Shown here piece after piece: positions 20,194 through 29,615 of a stretch of 64,000 nucleotides of DNA. Positions within the stretch are counted from its first letter, which is position 1. Each line of letters opens with the position of its first letter. The notes beneath the pieces were generated by a model, which was not told the DNA's origin, searched no databases, and saw only the letters and a list, made by a program, of their open reading frames with translations. The DNA is from an uncultured Pirellulaceae bacterium (GTDB lineage: Bacteria; Planctomycetota; Planctomycetia; Pirellulales; Pirellulaceae). Position numbers and translations under genes: made by a program. The stretch is taken from contig CALKGE010000001.1 of NCBI GenBank assembly GCA_938084685.1, positions 62,001 to 126,000 of the forward strand. The letters are read 5' to 3'.

Positions 20194-21258
20194 ATGAGCA
20201 ACGATCTATTTCCCGCCAATGGGTCTAATCAGCAAGCTATGGCAAACAGTGAAGATGTAATCGACCCGATCGACGGCACAATTTCCATCGTGACTCCTGA
20301 AAACATCACGTTTCGTTACAGCGTGGCAGGCCCCTTTCAGCGAGTAACAGCCTTCGCTATCGATTTTCTAATACGGCTGGGAATCATTATTATGCTGCTG
20401 GTGCTGACCCTTGCGCTAGTTTCCAGCATTGGTGAAATCGGAGTCGGATTCTTCCTGCTTTCCAACTTCATACTTAACTGGTTTTACGGGGCTGTCTTTG
20501 AAACATACATGAATGGTCAGACACCAGGGAAACGGCTCATGGGAATCCGCGCCGTCACCGTCGACGGGAAGCCCATCAACGCCATGCAGGCGGTCATGAG
20601 GAATCTCATCCGTACCGCAGATACATATCCGTTAGTCAGTCCGGCCATGTTTGGCATCGAATTTACCGATAACCCGGTTTACCAGTCGGCATTTATCCCC
20701 ACCTTTATCATGGGGCTGGTCGTGATGAGTATGAACAAGCGTTATCAACGCATCGGTGATCTGGTGGCAGGCACCATGGTAATTGTCGATCAACGCAAGT
20801 CGACGTTCGGTCTGATCGACGTCCGCTCACCAGCCGTACTCCAGATTGCTGCCATGGTTCCCGCCACTTTTCGCGCCGATCAGGAAATGTCTCAGGCACT
20901 CGCTCACTTTGTGGACCAGCGACCTCGATTGTCGGACGCGCGGCGTCGTGAAATCGCCACGCACCTGACCAAACCACTTTCCAAAGAACTGGGGCTTCCA
21001 CCTCACCTCAATCCGGACCTGCTGTTACAGGCGTTGTACTACCGGGCATTTGTTTCTGATGCGCAGGAGGAATTGGCGCAACTTGCTCCGACTGCCGTCC
21101 TCCAGTATCACATCCCAGCTCAGCAACCCGTCGGTTTCGGTCAGCCTCCCGTCCAGTTACATGCCTACCCGTCGGCCCATCCTCAACCAGCTCGTCCGGG
21201 TCATCCTGGTCATCCGGGTCGTCCTGGTCGTCCTCCCCATGGAGGATTGATGCAGTGA
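20194..21258 (+). CDS. RDD family membrane protein
   Basis: RYSVAGPFQRVTAFAIDFLIRLGI and TPGKRLMGIRAVTVDGKP; C-terminal Pro/Gly/His-rich tail. ATG 20194 has a better RBS (aaagga) than 20173. Confidence 0.85.
   Translation: MSNDLFPANGSNQQAMANSEDVIDPIDGTISIVTPENITFRYSVAGPFQRVTAFAIDFLIRLGIIIMLLVLTLALVSSIGEIGVGFFLLSNFILNWFYGAVFETYMNGQTPGKRLMGIRAVTVDGKPINAMQAVMRNLIRTADTYPLVSPAMFGIEFTDNPVYQSAFIPTFIMGLVVMSMNKRYQRIGDLVAGTMVIVDQRKSTFGLIDVRSPAVLQIAAMVPATFRADQEMSQALAHFVDQRPRLSDARRREIATHLTKPLSKELGLPPHLNPDLLLQALYYRAFVSDAQEELAQLAPTAVLQYHIPAQQPVGFGQPPVQLHAYPSAHPQPARPGHPGHPGRPGRPPHGGLMQ
21192..21240 (+). repeat. Short in-frame tandem repeat (9-nt units) in the RDD C-terminus
   Basis: cgtccgggtcatcctggtcatccgggtcgtcctggtcgtcct encodes RPGHPGHPGRPGRP. 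Confidence 0.75.
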
Positions 21259-22247
21259 AGGTAGCCGACTTACTATTACAACGCCAACAACAGTGGCAAG
21301 AGCTTGAATTTCTTTGTGACACCGTTGCCAACCGTCGTGCCGCTTCCATTCCGGCTGAACAACTGTCGACGTTCGCATCACTCTACCGCAGTGCGTGCGC
21401 AGATCTTGCTCTGGCAGATTCCTACAACCTACCCCCGGAAACTGTGGAGTATCTGCATCGACTTGTCGGAAGAGCTCATAGTCGCCTTTATCGCTCCCGA
21501 CGATTCCAGTTCTCTGCCTGGTTCCATGTACTTGTCTTCGATGTCCCTCGAAGAATCCTGCGAGACAGCTGTGTTCAGTTCATGTTCATTTTCTTTTACG
21601 GAACGTTTCTGCTTTCAGCCTATCTGGCATACGAAACCGAGATGTTTCCGGACTACCATATCGACATTATTACGCAGGAACAACTCTGGTCACTCGAAGA
21701 AATGTACTCCACCTCGGTCGCAGACGATCAGCGAGGATTTGGCGCCGGTGGAATGGCGGCCGGATTTTATGCAAATCACAACACCGGGATCGGGCTCAGC
21801 TGTTTCGTTACCGGAATCCTGATCATTCCAGGTCTGCTGGTCACCCTGTTTAATTCAGCGTTTCTCGGAGCTGTCTTTGGATACATGGCTCGTGAAGACG
21901 TTCCCATGACGGACAATTTCGTTGAATTCGTTACTGCCCATGGCCCATTTGAACTCACCGCGATCGTACTTGCCGCTGCCGCAGGTTTAAGACTTGGGAT
22001 CTCGTGGGTCAAAACCAACGGGCTATCGCGCAGTGCTTCGCTGAAAAAATCCGGCATGGAAAGCATGCCTATCATGGGTGTCTCCATCGTCTTTTTCTTC
22101 CTTGCTGCACTCATCGAAGGCTTTATTTCCCCGTCAGGGCTGCATTACAACTTCAAACTCACCATCTGCATCGTCTCAGCAACCTTCATTCTGGTTTATC
22201 TGGTTGGCTTTGGTCTTTTCCGGGGAGGACGTCATGCAATTCGATAA
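21255..22247 (+). CDS. SpoIIM/DUF95 family membrane protein (stage II sporulation protein M-like)
   Basis: GTGA 4-nt overlap with the upstream CDS; N-terminal WQELEFLCDTVANRRAASIPAEQLSTFASLYRSACADLALA followed by TM segments (ALFNSAFLGAVFGYM-type, HGPFELTAIVLAAAAGLRLG). Confidence 0.8.
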   Translation: MKVADLLLQRQQQWQELEFLCDTVANRRAASIPAEQLSTFASLYRSACADLALADSYNLPPETVEYLHRLVGRAHSRLYRSRRFQFSAWFHVLVFDVPRRILRDSCVQFMFIFFYGTFLLSAYLAYETEMFPDYHIDIITQEQLWSLEEMYSTSVADDQRGFGAGGMAAGFYANHNTGIGLSCFVTGILIIPGLLVTLFNSAFLGAVFGYMAREDVPMTDNFVEFVTAHGPFELTAIVLAAAAGLRLGISWVKTNGLSRSASLKKSGMESMPIMGVSIVFFFLAALIEGFISPSGLHYNFKLTICIVSATFILVYLVGFGLFRGGRHAIR

Positions 22248-23190
22248 AACGCATATTCAAATCCGAAACCGGACCGAAAGCGAATTGCTCGATATCTCCT
22301 TGCACGTTTTCCGCCGATTCCCTGTACAGATTGTTACCTCCTTCCTGGTGCTGGCGATCCCACTGTTGTTGATCAACGACTTATTGCTGAGTCACGTTTT
22401 AACCATCGAGTTTAATGCCACTCAATACGGATCCCAGTCAATCGTGGAAACGGAATTTACAACCTCCGACCTGAACTTCACGATGTACATCTACCTGCAA
22501 ATAGTGCTCATCATTACGCTGGCACCCATTGCCTCCATCCTTTCGACAATGATGCTCAGCAAACTCATCTTCAATGAAAAGCCAACCATCAAGGGTTTGA
22601 TAAGAAGCACACGATCATGCTTTTGGAATATCGTCCTGGCATTTGGGTTTCGCCGCGGAGTATTCATCATGATCGGCTTGCTACTACTGCTATTTGACTA
22701 TGGACAGGATACCCGCCAGATCGTGCTCACCTTTTATACATTAACCTTTATCTTCATCCTGCTGGTTCGTGGGAATCGCCCCTACACTCTGGAAATCATC
22801 CTGCTGGAACGCCCTGGACGAGACTCCGGCCAGGGAATGACGCTCGGTCAAAGAAGTAAAATGCTCCATACGGCCACTGGTGGCAACGTATTGGGGCGTA
22901 GTATGTTCGGACTACTGGTAGGCATACTGTTTTCGTTGTGCCTTTATGGCGCAATCACGTTCTTTTCCATGTCGCTATTCACAGAATCCGGTACCATTGA
23001 AAGTTCCGTCTTTGCTGCTCGCTGGATCTTCCCCATCTCATGCTGGCTGGCTGTCTGTTATACCTCGGTAGTACGGTTTATGAATTACATTGATACTCGG
23101 ATTCTGACAGAAGGGTGGGAAGCGGAACTCAAGATTCGTTCGGAAGCCTACAAACTTCAACAACGGCAGCAACCAGGTACAAGCTGGTAA
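22234..23190 (+). CDS. Polytopic membrane protein of the MoxR operon, unknown function
   Basis: ATG 22234 preceded by ggggagga; multiple hydrophobic segments; overlaps spoIIM-like 3' end. Confidence 0.75.
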   Translation: MQFDKTHIQIRNRTESELLDISLHVFRRFPVQIVTSFLVLAIPLLLINDLLLSHVLTIEFNATQYGSQSIVETEFTTSDLNFTMYIYLQIVLIITLAPIASILSTMMLSKLIFNEKPTIKGLIRSTRSCFWNIVLAFGFRRGVFIMIGLLLLLFDYGQDTRQIVLTFYTLTFIFILLVRGNRPYTLEIILLERPGRDSGQGMTLGQRSKMLHTATGGNVLGRSMFGLLVGILFSLCLYGAITFFSMSLFTESGTIESSVFAARWIFPISCWLAVCYTSVVRFMNYIDTRILTEGWEAELKIRSEAYKLQQRQQPGTSW

Positions 23191-23201
23191 GGAGGCATTC
23201 C

Positions 23202-24290
23202 ATGAGAAATCAAATCCTGCTTATCCTTCAGGCATTCCTCCTGGCAAATCTGTGCACCGCTTCAGTGATTGCGCAGCAGAACACAGATCCTGTTGAATCG
23301 GGGCGTAAAGCTCTTACGCGCGAAACCCCGTTTCCCTGGTATGACGAGCAAACCGACCGGCTCCGTCGTATCCCTCTCGATACCGAATTCATCAAACGTA
23401 TGCAGGAACGTCTGGAAACGATGGAAGGATTGGAAGACCGGCTGCAAGACTGGTTGGATGACATCGAGACGGACTTCGACCCCGATGACCTGCCGGCACC
23501 TGATATGCAGGATCTGGAAAGTGCATTAGAAGATTTCGATTACGAAGCCTTCCGGGAACGATTTGAAGATTTTATGCGGCGACTGGCCGAAAACCAGGCG
23601 GAAAACGAAGTTGGCCCCAATGACCGTCTTAATCCAGGAGGCCGTACAAATGACGCTGGTAGTGGTAACCCGTTTCGCGGCGACTCAGACTCGCCCTGGG
23701 AAGGTAGTGGTTCAAGCAATAGCTCGTCCGGAGGTCCAGGGGGATTCGATCCTCCCGACCTGGGATTCATTGGTGAAGGCGCAGGATTTGCCAAAGCGTT
23801 GTTCTATATCGTTTTAGGAATTGTCGTAGTTGCTTTGATCGGCCTGATTGTGTGGGCCATCATCAATCGCGAGAAAACCAGAAAAGATCCCGGAGTGTCG
23901 TCAGAAACAGCAACCGTATCTGATGAACAACGTATCGAGGAATTACCATTCCAGCTTGATTCCGCTTATAAAGACCTCCTCGATCGAGCCCGTGATTGCT
24001 ATCAGGCGGGTGATTACGAGCAGGCCATTATTTACCTGTTCAGTTACGAACTGATTCAACTGGATAAAGCGGCATTAATCAAACTGGCACGCGGTAAAAC
24101 GAATCACCAGTATCTTCGCGAGATCCAGCCCAACGAATCGCTGCGGTCTCGGCTGGCAACCACCGTCAGGGCATTTGAAGATGTCTTCTTCGGTAATAAA
24201 GAACTCAGCCAACGGCGGTTTGAAGAATGCTGGCAGGAAGTCAGCAGCTTTCAGCAGCTGACGCCGGCACCTACGATGGGAGTAGTCTGA
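23202..24290 (+). CDS. DUF4129 domain-containing secreted/membrane protein
   Basis: ATG 23202 after ggagg; signal peptide, TM (ALFYIVLGIVVVALIGLIVWAII), C-terminus DRARDCYQAGDYEQAIIYLFSYELIQLDK...REIQPNESLR...FEDVFFGNKELSQRRFEECW typical of DUF4129. Confidence 0.75.
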   Translation: MRNQILLILQAFLLANLCTASVIAQQNTDPVESGRKALTRETPFPWYDEQTDRLRRIPLDTEFIKRMQERLETMEGLEDRLQDWLDDIETDFDPDDLPAPDMQDLESALEDFDYEAFRERFEDFMRRLAENQAENEVGPNDRLNPGGRTNDAGSGNPFRGDSDSPWEGSGSSNSSSGGPGGFDPPDLGFIGEGAGFAKALFYIVLGIVVVALIGLIVWAIINREKTRKDPGVSSETATVSDEQRIEELPFQLDSAYKDLLDRARDCYQAGDYEQAIIYLFSYELIQLDKAALIKLARGKTNHQYLREIQPNESLRSRLATTVRAFEDVFFGNKELSQRRFEECWQEVSSFQQLTPAPTMGVV

Positions 24291-25534
24291 TGCCGTTTCT
24301 ACATCCTGGTCAATTTCGCTCCCTCCTCACCGGAATTCTACTGCTGGTATCCCTGGCTCTACCAGTTCTGGGCCAGGAAGAAGAAATTGATGCCACATAC
24401 GGACAGGGAAACCACTCCAAAGGTAGATACAGCATCAATGGCACGGGCGTACTGGCTCAGATGTTTGAAGATCGGGGCCATCAGGTTTATTACTCACGTG
24501 TTCTGGGGCGGCCAACACGTAAGGCCGATGTCATTATCTGGGCACCGGATAATTTCCATGTACCAACGGAAGCCGAAGTAGCAGCGATCGAACAATGGCT
24601 CAAACAGAAGAATAACCGCACGTTTGTCTTTATTGGACGTGACTATGACGCAACGATGGACTACTGGATCGATGTTGCTAAAGATGCCAGCCCGGAAGAA
24701 CAGGCCATGCTCACACTCAAGTTGGCCGATGTCTGGGGTGCTCATCAGGTCAAACGGATGGCCATCATTGACGAGGAAGACTGTGGCTGGTTCAAAATTC
24801 AAGCTGATAGTACGGTTCGCACGATTCGTTCTGCCAGATCCACCTCAGATTGGCTGGACGGAGTTTCAACCAATGGCCTGAAAATGCGACTGCAAAGTTA
24901 TTTCGTCGAATCGGATAAAGGCCGGAGCTCCAGTTTCAACCGCTATGAATTCGATACTCAGCTCTTCTTTCAAAACATTCCGCTTGTCACTCGAGTGAGC
25001 AATCCGATGAAAATTGGGCGTAGCCAAGTCTATGTGATCGCCAACGGTTCCTTCCTTCTCAATGTCCCACTGGTTCATCATGAACACCGCAAGTTAGCGA
25101 GTAAGCTCATTGATCGGGTTGGCCGCGATAAGACCGTCTGTTTTCTGGAAAGTGAATTCGATGACTGGGCGGATGTCCCCGTTCTGGAAAACGCGTCTTC
25201 CACCGCGCGTCCTCCAAGCATTATCACAATTCTGCAAACTTGGCCTTTTGGAATTATTCTGATTCACCTCATCGTGATCGGGATCGTCTATTGTTTCTAC
25301 CGCTATCCAATCTTTGGACGCCCCAAAACGAAATACAAGCTAAACTCGGTTATCGACGACGCCAATGAAAGCCAGAGTGTTTCCAACTTTGGACGACATG
25401 TCCGCGCACTCGGCGACCTGTTACGCAGAAGTGGTAATGCGGTCTTCGCCAACCACTGTTTGCAGAATTATCACGCCCGAGCGAGTGATCAGACTACCTA
25501 TCAACCACAAAAACAAAAAAAGAAACCATCCTGA
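24290..25534 (+). CDS. DUF4350 domain-containing protein
   Basis: ATGA overlap with the upstream stop; signal peptide; YSINGTGVLAQMFEDRGHQVYYSRVLG...ADVIIWAPDNFHVPT...; C-terminal TM (WPFGIILIHLIVIGIVYCFYRYPIFGRPK). Confidence 0.7.
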   Translation: MPFLHPGQFRSLLTGILLLVSLALPVLGQEEEIDATYGQGNHSKGRYSINGTGVLAQMFEDRGHQVYYSRVLGRPTRKADVIIWAPDNFHVPTEAEVAAIEQWLKQKNNRTFVFIGRDYDATMDYWIDVAKDASPEEQAMLTLKLADVWGAHQVKRMAIIDEEDCGWFKIQADSTVRTIRSARSTSDWLDGVSTNGLKMRLQSYFVESDKGRSSSFNRYEFDTQLFFQNIPLVTRVSNPMKIGRSQVYVIANGSFLLNVPLVHHEHRKLASKLIDRVGRDKTVCFLESEFDDWADVPVLENASSTARPPSIITILQTWPFGIILIHLIVIGIVYCFYRYPIFGRPKTKYKLNSVIDDANESQSVSNFGRHVRALGDLLRRSGNAVFANHCLQNYHARASDQTTYQPQKQKKKPS

Positions 25535-25559
25535 AAGGACCTCAAGCAAGGTAATCGAA

Positions 25560-26774
25560 ATGTCTATAGGTACCTTTAATTGCCCATCCTGTGCACAACC
25601 GTTGACGCTTCCCCCTTCCTTTACCGGAACACAGGTGCAGTGTCCCCAATGTCAAAACATTATCAATCTCCCAGGGCAGGGGGCCGCTCCTCCCATGCCT
25701 CAGCCCGTAGTACCACAACCAGTCACTCCACAACCAGTCACTCCGCAACCGGTAGCCAATAGTCCGGCCGTCGGCAATATAGGCAAAATGTCGTTGACCA
25801 ATTCGGCAGATACCGGAGCCGATACGCCCACCCGCCAGCTCTTTAACAAGATTACTGCTGAAGTTGCCAAAGTTTTCGTCGGACAGGAAGAACTCGTTCT
25901 GGGCACGTTAGTCGCACTCTTTTCCAACGGCCATGTATTGATTGAAAGCGTGCCTGGCCTGGGAAAAACTCTGTTTGTTCGAACACTGGGCCATGTACTG
26001 GGATGTGATTTCGGTCGCATTCAGTTCACGGCAGACCTCATGCCGTCTGACATCACTGGCGCGCCCGTCTTTAACATGAAAACGCAGGAGTTCACATTCC
26101 ATCCAGGTCCAGTTTTCACTCAGCTACTTCTGGCTGACGAAATTAACCGCTCACCTGCAAAAACTCATGCCGCACTGCTTGAAATCATGCAGGAACACCG
26201 GGTCACCGTTGATGGTAAGAGTTATCAACTGGACCCGCCTTTCCTGGTGATCGCCACTCAGAACCCTGTCGAACAGGAAGGAACGTACAATCTGCCAGAA
26301 GCTCAATTGGATCGTTTCATGATGAAGCTGATCGTGAATTACCCCACGGAGCAACAGGAGGCCGACATTCTTAAACAGCATAGTCTGCAGAAGAACATTG
26401 ATGAGTTTCTCCAAAACGAAGTTCAAACCGTTTCTTCACCAGCCGAAATCAATGCTGCTATTAAAGCGAATGCTGATATCCGTATCGATGACGCTTTGGC
26501 AAACTACATTAATAAGATCGTACGCTTAACTCGTCAGTGGCCCCAGTTATATATGGGAGCATCACCTCGAGCAGGCCTTGCTTTGATGCAGGGAGCGCGT
26601 ACGTTGGCAGCCTTCCAGGGACGGGACTATGCCATCCCTGATGACGTCGTCCAGATCACGCTGCCGGTGCTACGTCACCGGGTAATGCTTACCGCTGAAG
26701 CTGAAGTGGAAGGCCAGCAGGCCGATCAGATACTTACCGATATGATCCGTACCGTCGAAGTGCCTCGCCTCTGA
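25560..26774 (+). CDS. MoxR family AAA+ ATPase with N-terminal zinc-ribbon
   Basis: CPSCAQPLTLPPSFTGTQVQCPQCQ zinc-ribbon, then VFVGQEELVLGTLVALFSNGHVLIESVPGLGKTLFVRTLG...LLADEINRSPAKTHAALLEIMQEHRVTVDG...ATQNPVEQEGTYNLPEAQLDRFMMK. Confidence 0.93.
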   Translation: MSIGTFNCPSCAQPLTLPPSFTGTQVQCPQCQNIINLPGQGAAPPMPQPVVPQPVTPQPVTPQPVANSPAVGNIGKMSLTNSADTGADTPTRQLFNKITAEVAKVFVGQEELVLGTLVALFSNGHVLIESVPGLGKTLFVRTLGHVLGCDFGRIQFTADLMPSDITGAPVFNMKTQEFTFHPGPVFTQLLLADEINRSPAKTHAALLEIMQEHRVTVDGKSYQLDPPFLVIATQNPVEQEGTYNLPEAQLDRFMMKLIVNYPTEQQEADILKQHSLQKNIDEFLQNEVQTVSSPAEINAAIKANADIRIDDALANYINKIVRLTRQWPQLYMGASPRAGLALMQGARTLAAFQGRDYAIPDDVVQITLPVLRHRVMLTAEAEVEGQQADQILTDMIRTVEVPRL

Positions 26775-26817
26775 AACAGAGAACATTACCAGTTAAACCG
26801 GAAAACGAGTATTTGTC

Positions 26818-28239
26818 GTGGAAGATAACCTGGAACAAATCCAGCAACAAGCGCAGGAGAATCTGGAGATCCTTCAGATGTTTCCGTGGTTAACGCTTGT
26901 CATCTTCACACTGCCGCTCCTGTTTGTCGCTCGGAAAAAGGTTTATCCCAACCTGATCTATGTAGTAGCCCTGTTCCTGCCTGCACTAGTTAGCTTCAGC
27001 ATTATCATCTCGCCCAATATGCTACTGCCCGCGATTCTGCTCGACGTGTGCATCTTCGGCATTGCCGGCTTCGATCTATTTACGATCCCGGCAGAGTCTT
27101 CTTTAAGTGCCGAGCGTATTCATCAGAAGGTCGCGTCACTGGCGAAGCCTGCCGGCATCAAGTTTAAACTCACAAACAATGGCAAACGTTCCTTATCCGT
27201 TTCCATGGTCGATGACATTCCGGAAGAATTTGAAGTCGATGTTGCGAAGTTCTCCACAAGAATTGCTCCTGAACAAACACTTGAGTTCGAATACACTGTC
27301 ACGCCGTTGCAACGGGGCAGGTTCCCTATGGACGGTATTCACGTGAAAGTTCGCTCGTTCTTCGGTTTCTGGGTTCGACACCTTATCTTGCCGGCTACCA
27401 GTGAATTGCATGTTTACCCTGACCTGAAGCAATTATCCCATTACGCCTTATTAGCGCGCACAAATCGTCTGGCACTACTCGGTGTGCGACGTACTCGGAA
27501 GATAGGTCAGGACAACGAATTTGAACGACTGCGCGAATATACTCGCGACGACCATTACAAAAACATCAACTGGCGCGCCAGTGCCCGGCATAATAAACTG
27601 ATCGTAAAAGATTACCAGGCCAGTCAGAGTCAGCGGGTTATCTTTCTCGTCGACTGCGGTCGCATGATGACTAATGAGTCTGACGGGATGTCGTTCGTCG
27701 ATCATGCACTTAATTCCGCACTCATGCTCAGCCACGTTGCCCTGTCTCAGGGAGATTCGGTGGGCTTGATCTGCTTCTCAGACAAAGTTCATTGCTTTGT
27801 GCCACCCCGCAGTGGGACAGGGCACATGAATCAGTTACTGCATGCCAGTTTCAACCAGTTCCCCCGGATGGTCGAATCACGTTACGACGAAGCTTTCCTC
27901 TATCTGGCAAACCGTTGTAATAAACGGGCAATGGTCGTACTGATTACCAATGTAGTGGATGAAGTCAATTCACAGCAGGTCGTTCAATACATGCAAACGG
28001 TTTCCAAACGTCACTTGCCTGTCAGCGTCATGATGAGAGATTATGAAATTTATCGCGAGGTGGAACAAACCGAGAATCTCTACAATGCTGCCGCCGCCGC
28101 GCAGATTCTCAACTGGCGACACGACGTACTCAATACACTGAGTCATCAAGGAGTATTCGCACTGGATGTTCTGCCCGAAGAACTGACCGCACCTTTGATT
28201 AATCAGTATCTGGAAATCAAAGCCCGCCACCTGCTCTAA
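26818..28239 (+). CDS. DUF58 domain-containing protein (vWA-like)
   Basis: GQDNEFERLREYTRDDHYKNINWRASARHNKLIVKDYQASQSQRVIFLVDCGRMM is the DUF58 core; GTG start directly after moxR. Confidence 0.92.
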   Translation: MEDNLEQIQQQAQENLEILQMFPWLTLVIFTLPLLFVARKKVYPNLIYVVALFLPALVSFSIIISPNMLLPAILLDVCIFGIAGFDLFTIPAESSLSAERIHQKVASLAKPAGIKFKLTNNGKRSLSVSMVDDIPEEFEVDVAKFSTRIAPEQTLEFEYTVTPLQRGRFPMDGIHVKVRSFFGFWVRHLILPATSELHVYPDLKQLSHYALLARTNRLALLGVRRTRKIGQDNEFERLREYTRDDHYKNINWRASARHNKLIVKDYQASQSQRVIFLVDCGRMMTNESDGMSFVDHALNSALMLSHVALSQGDSVGLICFSDKVHCFVPPRSGTGHMNQLLHASFNQFPRMVESRYDEAFLYLANRCNKRAMVVLITNVVDEVNSQQVVQYMQTVSKRHLPVSVMMRDYEIYREVEQTENLYNAAAAAQILNWRHDVLNTLSHQGVFALDVLPEELTAPLINQYLEIKARHLL

Positions 28240-28382
28240 GCCGACCGCGTTCATCTGCTGATTCAGTGGATGTTTTCACATTCTCTGAATAGGGGCCGGT
28301 TTCACAATCTGTCGTTTTGAAGTAATTTGGAAGTATAATTTAATCCATTTCCAGACGACATTAAGAGTGAAACAACCTGAGG

Positions 28383-29615
28383 ATGAGCGATCCATACTTC
28401 CAACCGTTATTTGCTGACAGAATCGGTGGCGAAAACTACGGTAAAGGAACCGAAATCTATAAATTTGAGAAAATCAAGCGTGCGAAACGAAAAGCACTGG
28501 CTGATTTCCCAGACCGACTCCTGCTGGATTTCGGCATCGGTGAAAATGATGCTCCTGCAGACGAAGCTGTACGTGAAGTCATGGCTCGGGAGATTCATCT
28601 GCAGGAAAACCGGGGTTATGCAGATAACGGCATCGCAGAATTCAAAGAAGCGGTTGCTCGTTTTATGCAACGGAATTTCAATGTGGAGCTGGATGCCAAC
28701 ACAGAAGTAAATCACTGCATTGGTTCCAAAACCGCTCTTTCGATGATCCCAGCCTGCTTCATCAACCCGGGCGATATCACTCTCATGACCGTTCCTGGTT
28801 ATCCGGTTGCAGGTACGCATACAAAATATTACGGAGGGATTGTCCACGAACTACCTCTGCTGGCGGAAAACAACTTTCTGCCAGATCTTGATTCAATTCC
28901 TCAGGACGTTTTAGAGCGGGCCAAGCTGCTGGTAATCAACTACCCGAATAGCCCCACTGGAAAACTGGCTCCTGCTGAATTCTTTGAAAAGGTTGTGCAG
29001 TTCGCCAAGGACAACAACATTGTCGTCGTACAGGATGCGGCTCATATCCTGCTTACCTTCGACGGCCGGCCTACCAGCTTTCTGGAAACTCCCGGAGCTC
29101 GTGATGTCGGAGTTGAAATCCACTCGCTTTCCAAAGGCTTTGACATGATTGGTTGGAGAATTGGATGGGTTTGTGGCAATCCACTTCTGGTGCAGGCATT
29201 TTCGGATGTCAAGGACAACTGTGACAGTGGACAGTTCATTGCTATCCAGAAAGCGGCCGCGGCGGCTCTGGATAACGATTCCATCCCTCAACGTATCCGT
29301 ACAAAGTATCAACGCCGGATGACATCCCTGGTGGAGACTCTGCAGGGCTGCGGCTTCCAGTGCGAAATGCCTGGCGGCTCGTATTTCCTCTACACGCCAG
29401 CCCCAACAGGCGTAGAGGGTGGCCCGACGTTCGCCAATGCAGAAGAAGCCAGCCAGTACCTGATCACCGAACATGGTATTGTGACCGTACCGTGGGACAA
29501 CGCCGGAGCTTTCCTGCGATTCTCGGTTACCTATGTCGCTGACGATCAGCAACGGGAAGAGGAACTGATGCAGGAAACCGTTGCTCGTCTCGGTAATGTA
29601 CCCTTCACCTTTTAG
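28383..29615 (+). CDS. dapL: LL-diaminopimelate aminotransferase
   Basis: LDFGIGENDAPADEAV...NRGYADNGIAEFKEA...NYPNSPTGKLAPAEFFEKVV...SLSKGFDMIGWRIGWVCGN. Confidence 0.93.
   Translation: MSDPYFQPLFADRIGGENYGKGTEIYKFEKIKRAKRKALADFPDRLLLDFGIGENDAPADEAVREVMAREIHLQENRGYADNGIAEFKEAVARFMQRNFNVELDANTEVNHCIGSKTALSMIPACFINPGDITLMTVPGYPVAGTHTKYYGGIVHELPLLAENNFLPDLDSIPQDVLERAKLLVINYPNSPTGKLAPAEFFEKVVQFAKDNNIVVVQDAAHILLTFDGRPTSFLETPGARDVGVEIHSLSKGFDMIGWRIGWVCGNPLLVQAFSDVKDNCDSGQFIAIQKAAAAALDNDSIPQRIRTKYQRRMTSLVETLQGCGFQCEMPGGSYFLYTPAPTGVEGGPTFANAEEASQYLITEHGIVTVPWDNAGAFLRFSVTYVADDQQREEELMQETVARLGNVPFTF

Noticed and set aside
28911-29552. 213-aa minus-strand ORF
   Set aside because: Lies entirely antisense to dapL; no protein-like features.
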